Counted from the stretch's first letter, positions 51,088 to 60,628 are shown. The stretch is 64,000 bases of DNA from Bacteroidales bacterium (GCA_024685285.1 JAIKVZ010000012.1:1-64000); one strand, 5' to 3'. A program made the numbers and translations. Notes: a model not told the origin generated them from the letters alone.

Positions 51088-52491
51088 ATGAAACACTACG
51101 AAATAAAACACCTGTTGAAAGAAGATGTGAGCGCCCTGCTGGGCACCACAATATGTGTCAAAGGCTGGGTGCGCACCAAGCGCGGCAACAAGAACGTGGC
51201 TTTCCTGGCCGTCAACGACGGCTCTATCATCCACAACATCCAGATCGTTGCCGACCCCACGAAGTTCGAAGAGGAGTTGAAACGCATTACCACCGGAGCC
51301 TGCATAGGCGTCGAGGGCAAACTGGTTGAGAGCCAGGGCTCGGGCCAGGCCGTCGAAGTGCAGGCCGAGAAAATCGTCGTCTATGGCGAGGCCGACCCCA
51401 ATACCTACCCCCTGCAGAAGAAAGGCCACAGCATGGAGTTCCTGCGCGAGATAGGCCACTTGCGGCTCCGCACCAACACTTTCGGTGCCGTCATGCGTCT
51501 GCGCCACAACATGGCCATGGCCATCCACACTTTCTTCCACGAGCGTGGCTTCTTCTACTTCCACACCCCCCTCATCACTGCAAGCGACTGCGAGGGTGCC
51601 GGCGAGATGTTCCATGTCTCGACCCTCGACCCAGAGAACCCGCCTCGCAGGGAGGACGGCACGATAGACTGGGAGCAGGACTTCTTTGGCAAGTTCACCG
51701 CCCTCACCGTCAGCGGCCAACTCGAAGGCGAACTCGGAGCCACCTCGCTGGGCAAAATCTACACTTTCGGCCCTACCTTCCGTGCCGAGAACAGCAACAC
51801 TCCGCGCCACCTGGCCGAGTTCTGGATGATTGAGCCCGAGATGGCCTTCTACCAGCTTGACGAACTCACCGCCCTCGAGGAGGAGTTCATCAAATACTGC
51901 GTCCGCTGGGCCTTAGACCACTGCATGGACGACCTCGAGTTCCTCAACAAAATGATTGACAATGGTCTGATTGAACGTTTGAAGAGCGTTATCGACACCG
52001 ACTTCGTCCGTCTGCCATACACCGAGGGTATCAAGATACTCGAGGAGGCCGTCGCCAAGGGTCATAAATTTGAATTCCCCGTCAGCTGGGGAGTCGATCT
52101 GGCCTCGGAGCATGAGCGCTACCTGGTGGAACAGCATTTCAAGAAGCCCGTCATCATGATTGACTACCCGAAGGAAATCAAGGCTTTCTACATGAAGCAG
52201 AACGACGACGGCAAGACTGTGCAGGGTACCGACGTTCTCTTCCCGCAGATTGGCGAGATTATTGGTGGTAGTGTCCGCGAGGAGAATTACGATAAACTGA
52301 TGAATCGTATCAACGAGCTCAACATCCCGATGAAGGACATGTGGTGGTACCTCGACACTCGCCGTTTCGGCACCTGTCCCCACGCCGGCTTCGGCCTCGG
52401 TTTCGAGCGCCTGATGCTCTTCGTCACCGGCATGGCCAACATCCGCGATGTCATTCCCTTCCCCCGCACCCCCAAGACCGCCGAGTTCTAA
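51088..52491 (+). CDS. asnS: Asparagine-tRNA ligase
   Basis: 467 residues, full length class II synthetase. N-terminal OB fold ([25 protein letters not shown]), motif 2 region [26 protein letters not shown] and motif 3 [29 protein letters not shown]. The N-E-F residues of motif 2 fit AsnRS rather than AspRS. Ends with a strong terminator, followed by G-rich copy 6. Confidence 0.97.
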   Translation: MKHYEIKHLLKEDVSALLGTTICVKGWVRTKRGNKNVAFLAVNDGSIIHNIQIVADPTKFEEELKRITTGACIGVEGKLVESQGSGQAVEVQAEKIVVYGEADPNTYPLQKKGHSMEFLREIGHLRLRTNTFGAVMRLRHNMAMAIHTFFHERGFFYFHTPLITASDCEGAGEMFHVSTLDPENPPRREDGTIDWEQDFFGKFTALTVSGQLEGELGATSLGKIYTFGPTFRAENSNTPRHLAEFWMIEPEMAFYQLDELTALEEEFIKYCVRWALDHCMDDLEFLNKMIDNGLIERLKSVIDTDFVRLPYTEGIKILEEAVAKGHKFEFPVSWGVDLASEHERYLVEQHFKKPVIMIDYPKEIKAFYMKQNDDGKTVQGTDVLFPQIGEIIGGSVREENYDKLMNRINELNIPMKDMWWYLDTRRFGTCPHAGFGLGFERLMLFVTGMANIRDVIPFPRTPKTAEF

Positions 52492-52510
52492 AATAACGGT
52501 AAATCATTAA

Positions 52511-52543
52511 TATGCTGGTATTATTATGAAATACCGGCATATT
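52511..52543 (+). terminator. Rho-independent terminator of asnS
   Basis: Thirteen-bp stem ATATGCTGGTATT/AATACCGGCATAT (one G-T pair), 7-base loop, then a run of T. Confidence 0.92.
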
Positions 52544-52598
52544 TTTTTGCAGGGAAGATAGTTGTTTATATAACTCGCTCTGTGTTAGGGCGAAAGAT

Positions 52599-52634
52599 AG
52601 GTTAGGTTCGGGTTGAGGTCGGGTAGGGGTCGGA
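52599..52634 (+). repeat. Dispersed G-rich array, copy 6
   Basis: Three 11-bp units, G-rich strand in the asnS sense, 56 bases after its terminator. No TATAG tail. Confidence 0.82.
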
Positions 52635-52709
52635 CGAGGCACGGTGTGGCGTGCTTTTTGTGCGTACAAAGGCTATCGAAATACCGACCTTGAGGGGGCT
52701 TCCCCCGGG

Positions 52710-53687
52710 TTAGATGAAGAACAAGCTCACTCCGGCAACACTGATTATGGCACCGAGAACCTCGCGCAGCGTCACTCGCTGGTGGAAGAGCACAGCGGCC
52801 GGGGCAATGATGAGCACGGGGGTTAGTGCGAAGAGGGTCTGTGCTATGCCGGTGGAGGTATAGCGTGTGGCTAAGAGCGAGGCGCTGACTCCTATGAAAG
52901 GCCCGAACAGGGTTGAACCGACCGTGCACCACATGGCCTTGCGGTCGGCGATGGCGTGGCCGAGACGTTCGCGCCAGTCGGGGTGCAGCAGCCTCAGCAT
53001 AAGCATGAAGCCCGCTATGCCCATGGTGGCACGTATCATGGTGGCCGCAAAAGGTATGCCAAGGTCGAGCGGCAGCGGCAGCAATGCGTCGGGCAATGCC
53101 TTTGTGGGGTCTATGCCGGCGTTGGCGACGGCCGAGCCATAGTGTTCGAGCCCCCTCTTGCTCAGTACCAACCCCACGCCTTGGCATATCCCGGCCACAG
53201 TGGCGTAGGCTATGCCGCGCCGTGGCAGCGAGGTGTGCAGCCGGTTGTCGCCAGGCTGCGGCTTGGCCAAGATGGACAGGGCTATGCCTCCGAGGGTTAC
53301 CACCATGCCAGCTATGGCTGTGGGCCTCATCTGCTCGCCCAACAGCAATCGGCCTGTAATGGCTGCCGCCGGTGCCGAGAGGGTCATGAATAGCTGCCCG
53401 AAACGCGAGCCGATGTGTATATAGCCCTGCATCAGACAGTAGTCGCCCACCACGTAGCCCACCGCACCGCTCAACAGCAGCCAAAGCCATGTCGAGGCAT
53501 CGGCATAGCGGGGGTAGGGGGTACCCATGGTGAGCCAAAGGGTGGCTGCCAGCAGCACGAGCGACAAGGCCATGCGCACCGTGTTGAACGGCAGCGAGCC
53601 CATACGTTTCGATGCCACCTCGGCAAAGAGGGCGGTGACGGTCCATAGCAGGGCCACGAAGAGCGATATTATTTCTCCTGCAAACAT
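52710..53687 (-). CDS. EamA/DMT-family transporter
   Basis: 325 residues, about ten membrane helices in two EamA repeats (residues about 5-140 and 165-320). [21 protein letters not shown] and [21 protein letters not shown], each ending a repeat, show the duplicated fold. The family exports or imports metabolites such as amino acids; substrate unknown. Convergent with asnS. Confidence 0.88.
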   Translation of the reverse strand: MFAGEIISLFVALLWTVTALFAEVASKRMGSLPFNTVRMALSLVLLAATLWLTMGTPYPRYADASTWLWLLLSGAVGYVVGDYCLMQGYIHIGSRFGQLFMTLSAPAAAITGRLLLGEQMRPTAIAGMVVTLGGIALSILAKPQPGDNRLHTSLPRRGIAYATVAGICQGVGLVLSKRGLEHYGSAVANAGIDPTKALPDALLPLPLDLGIPFAATMIRATMGIAGFMLMLRLLHPDWRERLGHAIADRKAMWCTVGSTLFGPFIGVSASLLATRYTSTGIAQTLFALTPVLIIAPAAVLFHQRVTLREVLGAIISVAGVSLFFI

Positions 53688-53779
53688 GGTGAGTCTCGGC
53701 TATATGCGGTTTGGGCTCCTGGCAGGCCAGATGCTGGCCAAACGGAAATGCCGCATCGGTGTTGCGGCATTATCAGTGG

Positions 53780-53864
53780 CGGAAAGAGAGGGATTCGAAC
53801 CCCCGGACCCTCGCAGGTCAACGGTTTTCAAGACCGCCGCGATCGACCACTCCGCCATCTTTCC
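53780..53864 (-). tRNA. tRNA-Ser (anticodon TGA)
   Basis: Class II tRNA of 85 bases. Acceptor GGAAAGA/TCTTTCC with discriminator G, anticodon loop CTTGAAA, long variable arm, T-loop GGTTCGAATCC. CCA is not encoded. Confidence 0.95.
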
Positions 53865-53869
53865 GGGTG

Positions 53870-53901
53870 CAAAAATACGCCAATTTGGCGACATGGCCAA
53901 A
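53870..53901 (-). promoter_or_regulatory. Promoter of tRNA-Ser
   Basis: TATTTTTG then CACCC (53877-53870), TTTGGCCA (53901 downward), spacing 20. It begins just after the stop of the 59-residue gene. Confidence 0.8.
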
Positions 53902-53907
53902 TTTTTT

Positions 53908-54087
53908 TTATTTATGATTGATTTCGTGACATTTGCAGTTGGCGCAACGGCCTGTTGTGGGGTCGGCGTTTGCGCAGGGACGGCGAAACTCGTGGCTTTT
54001 GCGGACCAGCATTTTCACTCCAAGGCCGGCCATCATGGCGCCCACGCACAGCACGGCTGCAATTATCACTATGATTATTGTCTTCAT
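53908..54087 (-). CDS. Small membrane protein of 59 residues with four cysteines
   Basis: ATG at 54087 gives [20 protein letters not shown], one membrane helix, then a basic stretch and a Cys-rich end: [18 protein letters not shown]. The spacing C-x10-C-x2-C-x-C looks able to bind metal or an Fe-S cluster. Similar short 'membrane or secreted' proteins are known in Bacteroidota, function unknown. It lies between tRNA-Ser and tRNA-Asn on the same strand, after the tRNA-Asn terminator and without an obvious promoter. Confidence 0.7.
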   Translation of the reverse strand: MKTIIIVIIAAVLCVGAMMAGLGVKMLVRKSHEFRRPCANADPTTGRCANCKCHEINHK

Positions 54088-54097
54088 GGCAACAAAA

Positions 54098-54119
54098 AAG
54101 CCGCATTGTTTTGCGGCTT
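54098..54119 (-). terminator. Terminator of tRNA-Asn
   Basis: Stem AAGCCGCA/TGCGGCTT, 6-base loop, followed by TTTT on the minus strand. Starts directly after the tRNA. Confidence 0.85.
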
Positions 54120-54120
54120 G

Positions 54121-54194
54121 CTCCCCAAGCAGGACTTGAACCTGCGACCCCCTGATTAACAGTCAGGTGCTCTAACCAACTGAGCTATTGAGGA
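54121..54194 (-). tRNA. tRNA-Asn (anticodon GTT)
   Basis: 74 bases. Acceptor TCCTCAA/TTGGGGA with discriminator G, D-arm GCTC...GAGC, anticodon loop CTGTTAA, T-arm GCAGG TTCAAGT CCTGC. CCA not encoded. Confidence 0.95.
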
Positions 54195-54265
54195 ATGTTG
54201 GAGTGCGACCTTGCGGCGCAAACTACGTCAATATTAGTGGTGATTTCTTCTTTCGAAATCGGCTG

Positions 54266-54296
54266 CAAAAGTACAAACTTTTTTTGATATGGCAAA
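54266..54296 (-). promoter_or_regulatory. Promoter of tRNA-Asn
   Basis: TACTTTTG then CAGCC (54273-54266), TTTGCCA (54296-54290), spacing near 19. Nearly the same block precedes tRNA-Val. Confidence 0.85.
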
Positions 54297-54327
54297 ATTT
54301 TTTTTGCTTTTTTGCCGTGGTGTTGGT

Positions 54328-55149
54328 TTAAAAGTCTGATTGGTTGAGCGTTGTGTAGCGCAGATTTTCTACCAAATCTGAAGCTATCAGCGAGGCCTGG
54401 GTCTGTTTTTGGGTGGCGTTATCGCCACTTTTGCCATGCATGAGCACTCCTATTTTGGCAGCCTGTGCCGGGGGCAATCCTTGGGCGGCGAGGCCGAGGA
54501 TGATGCCAGTGAGGACATCGCCGCTGCCGGCGGTGGCCATACCAGCGTTGCCGGTGCTGTTGGTGTAGGTGGTGCCTTCTGGGGTGTGGATTTTGGTTCG
54601 GTGGCTTTTCTGCACTATGACGAGGCGGTTCCGCACCGCTGTCTCTGCCGCGTCGGCGTTGCCAAAAAGGCGCTGATACTCGCCTGCGTGCGGTGTCACT
54701 ATGGTGTTTGGCGGCAATATAGCGAGCATTGAGGGGTGGAGTGCGATGATGTTGAGGGCGTCGGCGTCGAGTATGAGGGTCTGCCGCTCAGGATTCATGG
54801 CGGCTAAGGTGGCGCGCAGTGCGCGGACGGTACGCGGGTGAGTGCCTATACCAGGGCCTATTGCAATAGCGTTGTAGCGCTCAAGATGTCGTGGCGGCGC
54901 ACTGAATCGGACTGCCGAGCGGTCTATGCTCACCATGGCCTCGGGAACCCCAGTCTGCATGGGGTCCACGCAGCGGCGCGGCAGGTGCGTGGTGAGCAGG
55001 CCTACGCCTGAACGCAAAGTGGCTTTGGCAGCCAACAGGGCGCAGCCCATACGGCTGTAGCTGCCGGCAATGAGCAGGGCGTGGCCGTAGTGGGTTTTGT
55101 TGGTCTCGGGGTCGCGGTCGTTGATCAAAGCAATGGGGTCGGGACTCAT
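54328..55149 (-). CDS. nnrD: ADP/ATP-dependent NAD(P)H-hydrate dehydratase
   Basis: 273 residues. Repairs hydrated NAD(P)H. Ribokinase-like fold with HYGHALLIAGSYSRMGCALLA, IVTPHAGEYQRLFG, GNAGMATAGSGDVLTGIILGL (the conserved N-x-G-x-x-x-GD-loop) and a final SLIASDLVENL. Only the dehydratase domain is present; the epimerase domain (NnrE), often fused at the N-terminus, is absent. Follows the decarboxylase gene by 10 bases. Confidence 0.92.
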   Translation of the reverse strand: MSPDPIALINDRDPETNKTHYGHALLIAGSYSRMGCALLAAKATLRSGVGLLTTHLPRRCVDPMQTGVPEAMVSIDRSAVRFSAPPRHLERYNAIAIGPGIGTHPRTVRALRATLAAMNPERQTLILDADALNIIALHPSMLAILPPNTIVTPHAGEYQRLFGNADAAETAVRNRLVIVQKSHRTKIHTPEGTTYTNSTGNAGMATAGSGDVLTGIILGLAAQGLPPAQAAKIGVLMHGKSGDNATQKQTQASLIASDLVENLRYTTLNQSDF

Positions 55150-55159
55150 GACAGTTGTT

Positions 55160-56560
55160 TTAGTAGCCGAGTATTTTGAGCATAGACTTGTGACTCTGCT
55201 CTTTGGCGAAGAGTTTTGTGGTGTATTCGCCGTTTTCGTCCTTATCTATTATTATATGTTTCGGAGCCGGGATGAGGCAGTGCTGTATACCGCCATATCC
55301 GCCGAGGCTCTCTTGGTAGGCCCCGGTATGGAAGAAACCGATGTAAAGCGGCTCGTCTTTTTGCAGTTTAGGCAGGAATATGGCGTTGGCGTGACTGTCG
55401 GCGTTATAGTAGTCTTCGCTATCGCAGGTGAGACCTCCGAGGAAGACGCGCTGGTACTCGCAGTCCCAGTGGTTGACAGGCAGCATGATGAAGCGCTGGT
55501 TGATGCCCCAGGTGTCGGGTAGTGTGGTGATAAACGAGGAGTCTATCATATACCACAGCTCTCGATCGTTCTGCTGTTTCTGGTCTAAAATGCTGTATAG
55601 GGTGGCACCGCTTTCGCCAACGGTGAAGGACCCGAATTCGGTAAATATGTTGGGCTCCTCGACGTCGCGCAGGGTGCATATGTTTTTAATCTGAGCCAGT
55701 ATTTCCTCAGCCATGTATTCATAGTCATAGTTGGCGGCGAGGGAGTTCTTGAGAGGGAAACCACCGCCTATGTTGAGGCTGTCGAGTGCCGGGCATACAC
55801 GCTTCAGGTCGCAATAAACGTTGACGCATTTGGCCAGTTCGTTCCAGTAGTAAGCAGTGTCGCGTATGCCTGTGTTTATAAAGAAGTGCAGCATTTTGAA
55901 GCTGAATTTTGGATTCGGGGCAATCTGATCTTCGTAAAAACTGACTATGTCGTTGTATCGGATACCAAGGCGTGAAGTGTAGAAATCGAACTTGGGTTCC
56001 TCCTCAGAGGCGATACGTATGCCTATTTTCATCGGCTGGTCGGGGTCTTGCAGCTGTTGGTCGAAGGTGTAGTATTCGTTTTTGTTGTCAAGTATGGGGA
56101 CCACGTTGGTGAAGCCGTCGCGGTATATTTCGATTATATTGTCAATGTATTGTTGACGTTTGTACCCATTGCATACAATGAATTTATCTTTTCCGATAAG
56201 ACCTTGGGCATAGAGCTCTTGGATGAGATTTATGTCAAAAGCTGACGAAGTTTCAAGGTTTATGTCGTTTTTCAAGGCCTCTTCCATAACGAAAGAAAAG
56301 TGACTTGACTTGGTGCAGTAGCAGTAGTTGTAGGTTCCGCGGTAGTCGGTTTTGGCAATAGCGACGTTGAAGAGGCGCTTTGCACGTTGTATCTGCGAAC
56401 TTATCTTGGGTAAGTAGGTGATTTTGAGTGGCGTTCCATACTGCTTTATGATTTCCATCAAAGGTATGTCATGGAAATAAAGTTCGCCGTCCTCAGTGCG
56501 AAATTCGTCCTGCGGGAAGTCGAAAGTTTGGTCAATTAGGTCCTGATATTTGTTTTTCAT
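55160..56560 (-). CDS. speA: Arginine decarboxylase-like PLP enzyme (fold type III)
   Basis: 466 residues. A TIM-barrel with the PLP lysine in YCYCTKSSHFSF, then NLETSSAFDINLI, FIVCNGYK, LNIGGGFPLKN (phosphate loop) and a C-terminal beta domain with GLTCDSEDYY (active-site Cys-Asp). The arrangement fits biosynthetic arginine decarboxylases giving agmatine for polyamines, in the short form annotated in Bacteroidota. Other substrates such as diaminopimelate are less likely. The ATG at 56560 is chosen because the upstream one at 56614 lies inside the promoter. Confidence 0.82.
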   Translation of the reverse strand: MKNKYQDLIDQTFDFPQDEFRTEDGELYFHDIPLMEIIKQYGTPLKITYLPKISSQIQRAKRLFNVAIAKTDYRGTYNYCYCTKSSHFSFVMEEALKNDINLETSSAFDINLIQELYAQGLIGKDKFIVCNGYKRQQYIDNIIEIYRDGFTNVVPILDNKNEYYTFDQQLQDPDQPMKIGIRIASEEEPKFDFYTSRLGIRYNDIVSFYEDQIAPNPKFSFKMLHFFINTGIRDTAYYWNELAKCVNVYCDLKRVCPALDSLNIGGGFPLKNSLAANYDYEYMAEEILAQIKNICTLRDVEEPNIFTEFGSFTVGESGATLYSILDQKQQNDRELWYMIDSSFITTLPDTWGINQRFIMLPVNHWDCEYQRVFLGGLTCDSEDYYNADSHANAIFLPKLQKDEPLYIGFFHTGAYQESLGGYGGIQHCLIPAPKHIIIDKDENGEYTTKLFAKEQSHKSMLKILGY

Positions 56561-56611
56561 TTCAATTGGATTGTTGAAAAATTGCCAATCCGACTCATTC
56601 AGATTTCGGTG

Positions 56612-56619
56612 CAAAGATA
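56612..56619 (-). promoter_or_regulatory. Promoter -7 box of the speA-like gene and nnrD
   Basis: TATCTTTG then CACC on the minus strand, about 50 bases before the ATG. Confidence 0.65.
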
Positions 56620-56778
56620 CAACTTATTTTTATTATATCGAAAAATTTTCAATAATCCGCGTTTGTTGAAGTTGTTTCATGACGTTATAAGGCGGTCTTC
56701 GATATGCTTGCCGTATGGCAAAAACAAACATTTTTTATAAAATCAGCGAAAAAATATCAAAATGTCATCATTTTTATG

Positions 56779-56786
56779 TATCTTTG
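56779..56786 (+). promoter_or_regulatory. Promoter -7 box of the C1 peptidase gene
   Basis: TATCTTTG then CACC; gives a leader of about 45 bases. Confidence 0.65.
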
Positions 56787-56836
56787 CACCGCGAAAAAAG
56801 TTCAATTTGAATAAAATCAAACACAATATCAAAACA

Positions 56837-58090
56837 ATGAAAAAAATATTCCTTACACTTGGCGCCATAGCCATTTGCGCCACCTGCGTCTTTGCACAAG
56901 ATGAGAAGAAAGAAGACGAAGGCTACAAGTTCGACACCATCAAGGTGTTACCTATCACCTCTGTCAAAAACCAGAACAATGCAGGCACTTGCTGGAGCTA
57001 CAGTGCTATCGCATTCCTCGAGAGCGAATTGCTCCGTATGGGCAAGGGCGAGTACGACTTGAGTGAGATGTATGTGGTTGAGAAGACTTACAACGACCGC
57101 GCCTATGCCGCTGTGCGCACCCACGGCGATGTAAGTTTTGCTCAGGGTGGTGCCTTCAACGATGTTTTATATTGCCTGCGCCATTACGGTATGGTGCCCG
57201 ACGAGGTTATGCCTGCCGGTGTTATGTACGGTGATACCCTCTCGAACCACACCGAGCTCAGCGCCCTCACCGACGTGATGGTCGAGGCCATTGCCAAAGG
57301 CAAACTCAAGAAACTCCAGATGAGCCCCGACGGTCAACCGCTGTGGCAAAAAGCAATCGCAGCCGTGCATGAGACTTACCTTGGCCCCATACCCGAGAAG
57401 TTCACCTACAAAGGCGTGCAGTACACTCCCAAGAGCTTTGGCGAGAGCCTCGGCCTCAATCCCGACGACTATGTGAGCATCACCTCCTTCACCCATCATC
57501 CATTCTATGAGCAGTTCGTTATTGAGATTCAGGACAACTGGCGCTGGGGATTGAGCTACAATGTCCCCATTGATGAAATGATGGATATTTTTGACTACGC
57601 CATCGACAATGGTTACACCGTGGCTTGGGGCAGCGATGTCAGCGAGCCGGGTTTCAAATATAGCCGCAAAGGTTTTGCCGTATTGCCCGCCACCGAAGCC
57701 CCGAAGGCCGGCGTAGGCAGCGACCAGGCTAAATGGAGCGGCATGAAGGCTGCCGACATTGCCGACGAGGCCGCCAAACATCCCACTCCGCAGCGCTGGG
57801 TTACCCAGGAAGAGCGTCAGCAGGGCTACGACAACTGGGAGACCACCGACGACCACGGTATGCTCATCTTCGGCAAGGCCAAAGACCAGATGGGCAATGA
57901 ATATTATATGGTAAAGAACAGCTGGGGCAAGTACAATGGCGAGTTCGGCGGCAATTTCTTCTGCAGCAAAGCCTTTGTGCGCTACAAAACCATCAATATT
58001 GTGGTCCATAAGGACGCCATCCCTCCCGCAATTAAAGCCAAGTTGGGCATCAGCGACAGCCAGCCCGCCAAGAAAGGCAAAAAGAAATAA
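56837..58090 (+). CDS. Secreted C1-family cysteine peptidase (bleomycin hydrolase-like)
   Basis: 417 residues. The ATG at 56837 gives MKKIFLTLGAIAICATCVFA, a signal peptide, so unlike cytoplasmic bleomycin hydrolase it is exported. Catalytic Cys in NQNNAGTCWSYSAIAFLE, His in DDHGMLIFG and Asn in VKNSWG are all present. No T9SS tail; the C-terminus is basic (KKGKKK). Aminopeptidase activity is the family norm. Monocistronic with a clear promoter and terminator. Confidence 0.92.
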   Translation: MKKIFLTLGAIAICATCVFAQDEKKEDEGYKFDTIKVLPITSVKNQNNAGTCWSYSAIAFLESELLRMGKGEYDLSEMYVVEKTYNDRAYAAVRTHGDVSFAQGGAFNDVLYCLRHYGMVPDEVMPAGVMYGDTLSNHTELSALTDVMVEAIAKGKLKKLQMSPDGQPLWQKAIAAVHETYLGPIPEKFTYKGVQYTPKSFGESLGLNPDDYVSITSFTHHPFYEQFVIEIQDNWRWGLSYNVPIDEMMDIFDYAIDNGYTVAWGSDVSEPGFKYSRKGFAVLPATEAPKAGVGSDQAKWSGMKAADIADEAAKHPTPQRWVTQEERQQGYDNWETTDDHGMLIFGKAKDQMGNEYYMVKNSWGKYNGEFGGNFFCSKAFVRYKTINIVVHKDAIPPAIKAKLGISDSQPAKKGKKK

Positions 58091-58112
58091 ACATAAAAAC
58101 CAATAGCAACAG

Positions 58113-58145
58113 AAACCGGAGAGCAACATCGTTGCTCTCCGGTTT
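58113..58145 (+). terminator. Terminator of the C1 peptidase gene
   Basis: Perfect 15-bp stem AAACCGGAGAGCAAC with its complement, 3-base loop, then TATTATTTTTT. Confidence 0.93.
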
Positions 58146-58153
58146 TATTATTT

Positions 58154-58184
58154 TTTGCTGATTTGAAAAAAATGTGTATCTTTG
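58154..58184 (+). promoter_or_regulatory. Promoter of the TIGR04076-SDR-M16-channel operon
   Basis: TATCTTTG then CAG (58177-58184), TTTGCTG at 58154, spacing 19. Confidence 0.75.
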
Positions 58185-58210
58185 CAGTTTGATTAACGAC
58201 CGGAAGATTT

Positions 58211-58510
58211 ATGCACGATGTCAAGATAACAGCCGTACGCAAAGTGAACCACAGCGATTTGCAGGCTCGGTATGAGAACCCTATCGAGCACACGTGCGAA
58301 GTGTGCGAAGGCCAGACGTGGGTGAGCCGCAGTGGGCAACGCCCCGACGGCCTCTGCGAGAGTGCATGGGACAGTATGCGTTGGTTCGTGGAGGAGCTGG
58401 CGGCGGGCCGCGGCAATTTCTACGACGGCTGGATGAAAAATCCCTACAGTGCCATGATTAGTTGCAACGACGGCTTTCGCCCGGTGAGTTTTTTATTGGA
58501 GAGAATATGA
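58211..58510 (+). CDS. TIGR04076-family protein
   Basis: 99 residues. MHDVKITAVRK start, CEVCEGQTWVS, GLCESAWDSMRWFVEEL and a late CNDGFRPVSF match the small TIGR04076 family, whose function is unknown. Four cysteines could bind a metal. Stop and the next start overlap as ATGA, so it is translated with the SDR gene. Confidence 0.8.
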   Translation: MHDVKITAVRKVNHSDLQARYENPIEHTCEVCEGQTWVSRSGQRPDGLCESAWDSMRWFVEELAAGRGNFYDGWMKNPYSAMISCNDGFRPVSFLLERI

Positions 58511-59346
58511 AACAGAAAGTGATATTAGTGACCGGTGCCAGCAGCGGCATCGGGTTCGACACGGCCAAGGCCTTCGCCTCCCACGGCCATAAAGTGTATG
58601 CCGCCGCGCGGCGGGTGGACTTGATGGAGCCCCTCAAGTCTCTTGGCATAGTCGTTCTGCCGCTCGATGTCACCGATGAGGCCTCCATGACCTCGTGCGT
58701 GAAGACCCTGATAGACCGCGAAGGCCGCATAGACGCATTGGTGAACAACGCCGGCTACGGCTATTTCGGAGCCGTAGAGAATGTGTCGATGGCCGAGGCA
58801 CGCCGCCAGCAGGAGGTCAACGTGTTCGGCTTGGCACGCATGTGTCAGTTGGTGTTGCCCGCCATGCGCAGCCAGCACAGCGGCCGCATTGTCAACCTCT
58901 CGTCGGTAGCCGGCCGCACGGTGATACCCTTTGGTGGCTGGTATCACGTGTCGAAATACTCGGTTGAGGCGCTCAGCGACGCCATGCGTATGGAACTCAA
59001 ACCCTATGGCATCGATGTGATCAAAATTGAGCCTGGTGCTATCAAGACCGACTGGGGCATTATAGCGGCCCGCCATTTGCGCGAGTCGTCGGCCGGCACC
59101 CCCTACGAGGAGGCCGGCACCCGCTGGGCGGCCACTATGCACTGGGGCTACAGTTCGCGCTACCTCTCCGGGCCTAAGGTCATAACTCGCGCCATCTGCC
59201 GTGCCGTCGAGAGCCGCCATCCGCGCACACGCTACTGTACTGGCCGTTTCGCGGGCCTTATGATTTTACTCCACAACATGTTGCCTCCTCGATGGTGGGA
59301 CGCCCTGCTCCGCTCCATGACCCGCCTCAACCCAGGACAGAACTGA
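58507..59346 (+). CDS. Short-chain dehydrogenase/reductase
   Basis: 279 residues. The start at 58507 places the cofactor loop VTGASSGIG at residues 7-15. NNAGYGYFG, the catalytic Ser in NLSSVAGRTV and YHVSK complete the triad. The group (ends with a membrane-proximal hydrophobic helix) acts on lipids, steroids or sugars; substrate unknown. Coupled to the gene before it and 7 bases from the M16 gene. Confidence 0.92.
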   Translation: MKQKVILVTGASSGIGFDTAKAFASHGHKVYAAARRVDLMEPLKSLGIVVLPLDVTDEASMTSCVKTLIDREGRIDALVNNAGYGYFGAVENVSMAEARRQQEVNVFGLARMCQLVLPAMRSQHSGRIVNLSSVAGRTVIPFGGWYHVSKYSVEALSDAMRMELKPYGIDVIKIEPGAIKTDWGIIAARHLRESSAGTPYEEAGTRWAATMHWGYSSRYLSGPKVITRAICRAVESRHPRTRYCTGRFAGLMILLHNMLPPRWWDALLRSMTRLNPGQN

Positions 59347-59353
59347 TTATTAT

Positions 59354-60628
59354 ATGATTGAATATAGTGAGCACATATTAGACAACGGCCTCACCGTTAT
59401 CACACACACCGACCGCACCACACCACTTGCGGCCGTCAATGTGCTCTATGGCGTGGGCGCCCGCAACGAGCAGCCAGACCTCACCGGCATGGCGCACCTG
59501 CTCGAACACCTTATGTTTAGCGGCACGCCGCGCCACCCCGACCACGATGCTGAGGTGAGCCGTATGGGCGGCGAGGCCAACGCCTTTACCAACAACGACT
59601 TCACCAACTACTACCTTACCGTGCCTGCCGCCGCAGTGGAGGATGCCCTTGACCTGGAGCTCGACCGCATGACCTGTCTTGATGTCTCCGAGCGCGCCCT
59701 CGAAGTGCAACGCCAGGTGGTTACCGAGGAATACAAGCAGCGCTACCTTGGTCAGCCTTACGGCGACGTGTGGCTGTTGCTGCGCAAACTCTGTTACCAG
59801 ACACACCCCTACCGCTGGGCCACCATCGGAGCCGATATAGCGCATGTGCAACGCGCCACCCTCGACCAGGTGCGCAGCTTCTACACCGCGCACTACCGCC
59901 CCGACAACGCCGTGCTGGCTGTGTGCGGCAACATCGACGCCGACCGCGTGCTCGCCCTCGCCGACCGTTTCAGCCCTGCCGCCGTGCCGGTGCCAGCTGC
60001 CACACAGACACTGCCGTCAGAGCCGCCGCAGGCCGTGCGCCGCACACTTACCGTGCACCGCGATGTGCCGGCCAACGCCATATACAAAGCCTATCACATG
60101 GGGCCGCGATTGAGCTCCGACTACTACGCCTGCGACCTGATGACCGACATATTGGCCAGCGGCCATTCGTCGCGACTACACGACCGCTTGGTGCGCCGCG
60201 ACGGCATTTTCAGCGAGGCCAACGCCTACATCACCGCCGACCTCGACCCGGGTTTGCTCGTGGTGACAGGCCGCCTGGCCGACGGCGTGAGCCTCGAGCG
60301 CGCCGAGCAGGCCATCGACGCCGAATTGGCAGAGCTGGCTACCACTGGCGTTACCGACTACGAGCTGGCCAAGGTGCAAAACCGCTATGAGTCGACCTTC
60401 GTCTTCTCGCAATACAAGGCCGCCGACCGTGCCTACTCGCTCTGCTACTACAACCGGATTGGCCACACCGACTGGGTCAACAACGAGCCGCAAAACTACC
60501 GCCAAATAACGGCCGACACCATGCGCCAAACCGCCGCCCGTCTCATCGTGCCGGCCAACGAGTGTGTGCTCTACTACCTCAAAGACAACGACACTTCAAC
60601 CCACAACACCATAACAACCCAACCATGA
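59354..60628 (+). CDS. M16-family zinc peptidase
   Basis: 424 residues, the size of one PqqL/MPP-type unit. The inverted zinc site HLLEH (in AHLLEHLMFSGT) and the downstream glutamate in VVTEEYKQR are intact, so it should be active; M16 enzymes often pair with an inactive partner, which is not seen here. No signal peptide is visible. Stop overlaps the channel gene start (ATGA). Confidence 0.93.
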   Translation: MIEYSEHILDNGLTVITHTDRTTPLAAVNVLYGVGARNEQPDLTGMAHLLEHLMFSGTPRHPDHDAEVSRMGGEANAFTNNDFTNYYLTVPAAAVEDALDLELDRMTCLDVSERALEVQRQVVTEEYKQRYLGQPYGDVWLLLRKLCYQTHPYRWATIGADIAHVQRATLDQVRSFYTAHYRPDNAVLAVCGNIDADRVLALADRFSPAAVPVPAATQTLPSEPPQAVRRTLTVHRDVPANAIYKAYHMGPRLSSDYYACDLMTDILASGHSSRLHDRLVRRDGIFSEANAYITADLDPGLLVVTGRLADGVSLERAEQAIDAELAELATTGVTDYELAKVQNRYESTFVFSQYKAADRAYSLCYYNRIGHTDWVNNEPQNYRQITADTMRQTAARLIVPANECVLYYLKDNDTSTHNTITTQP

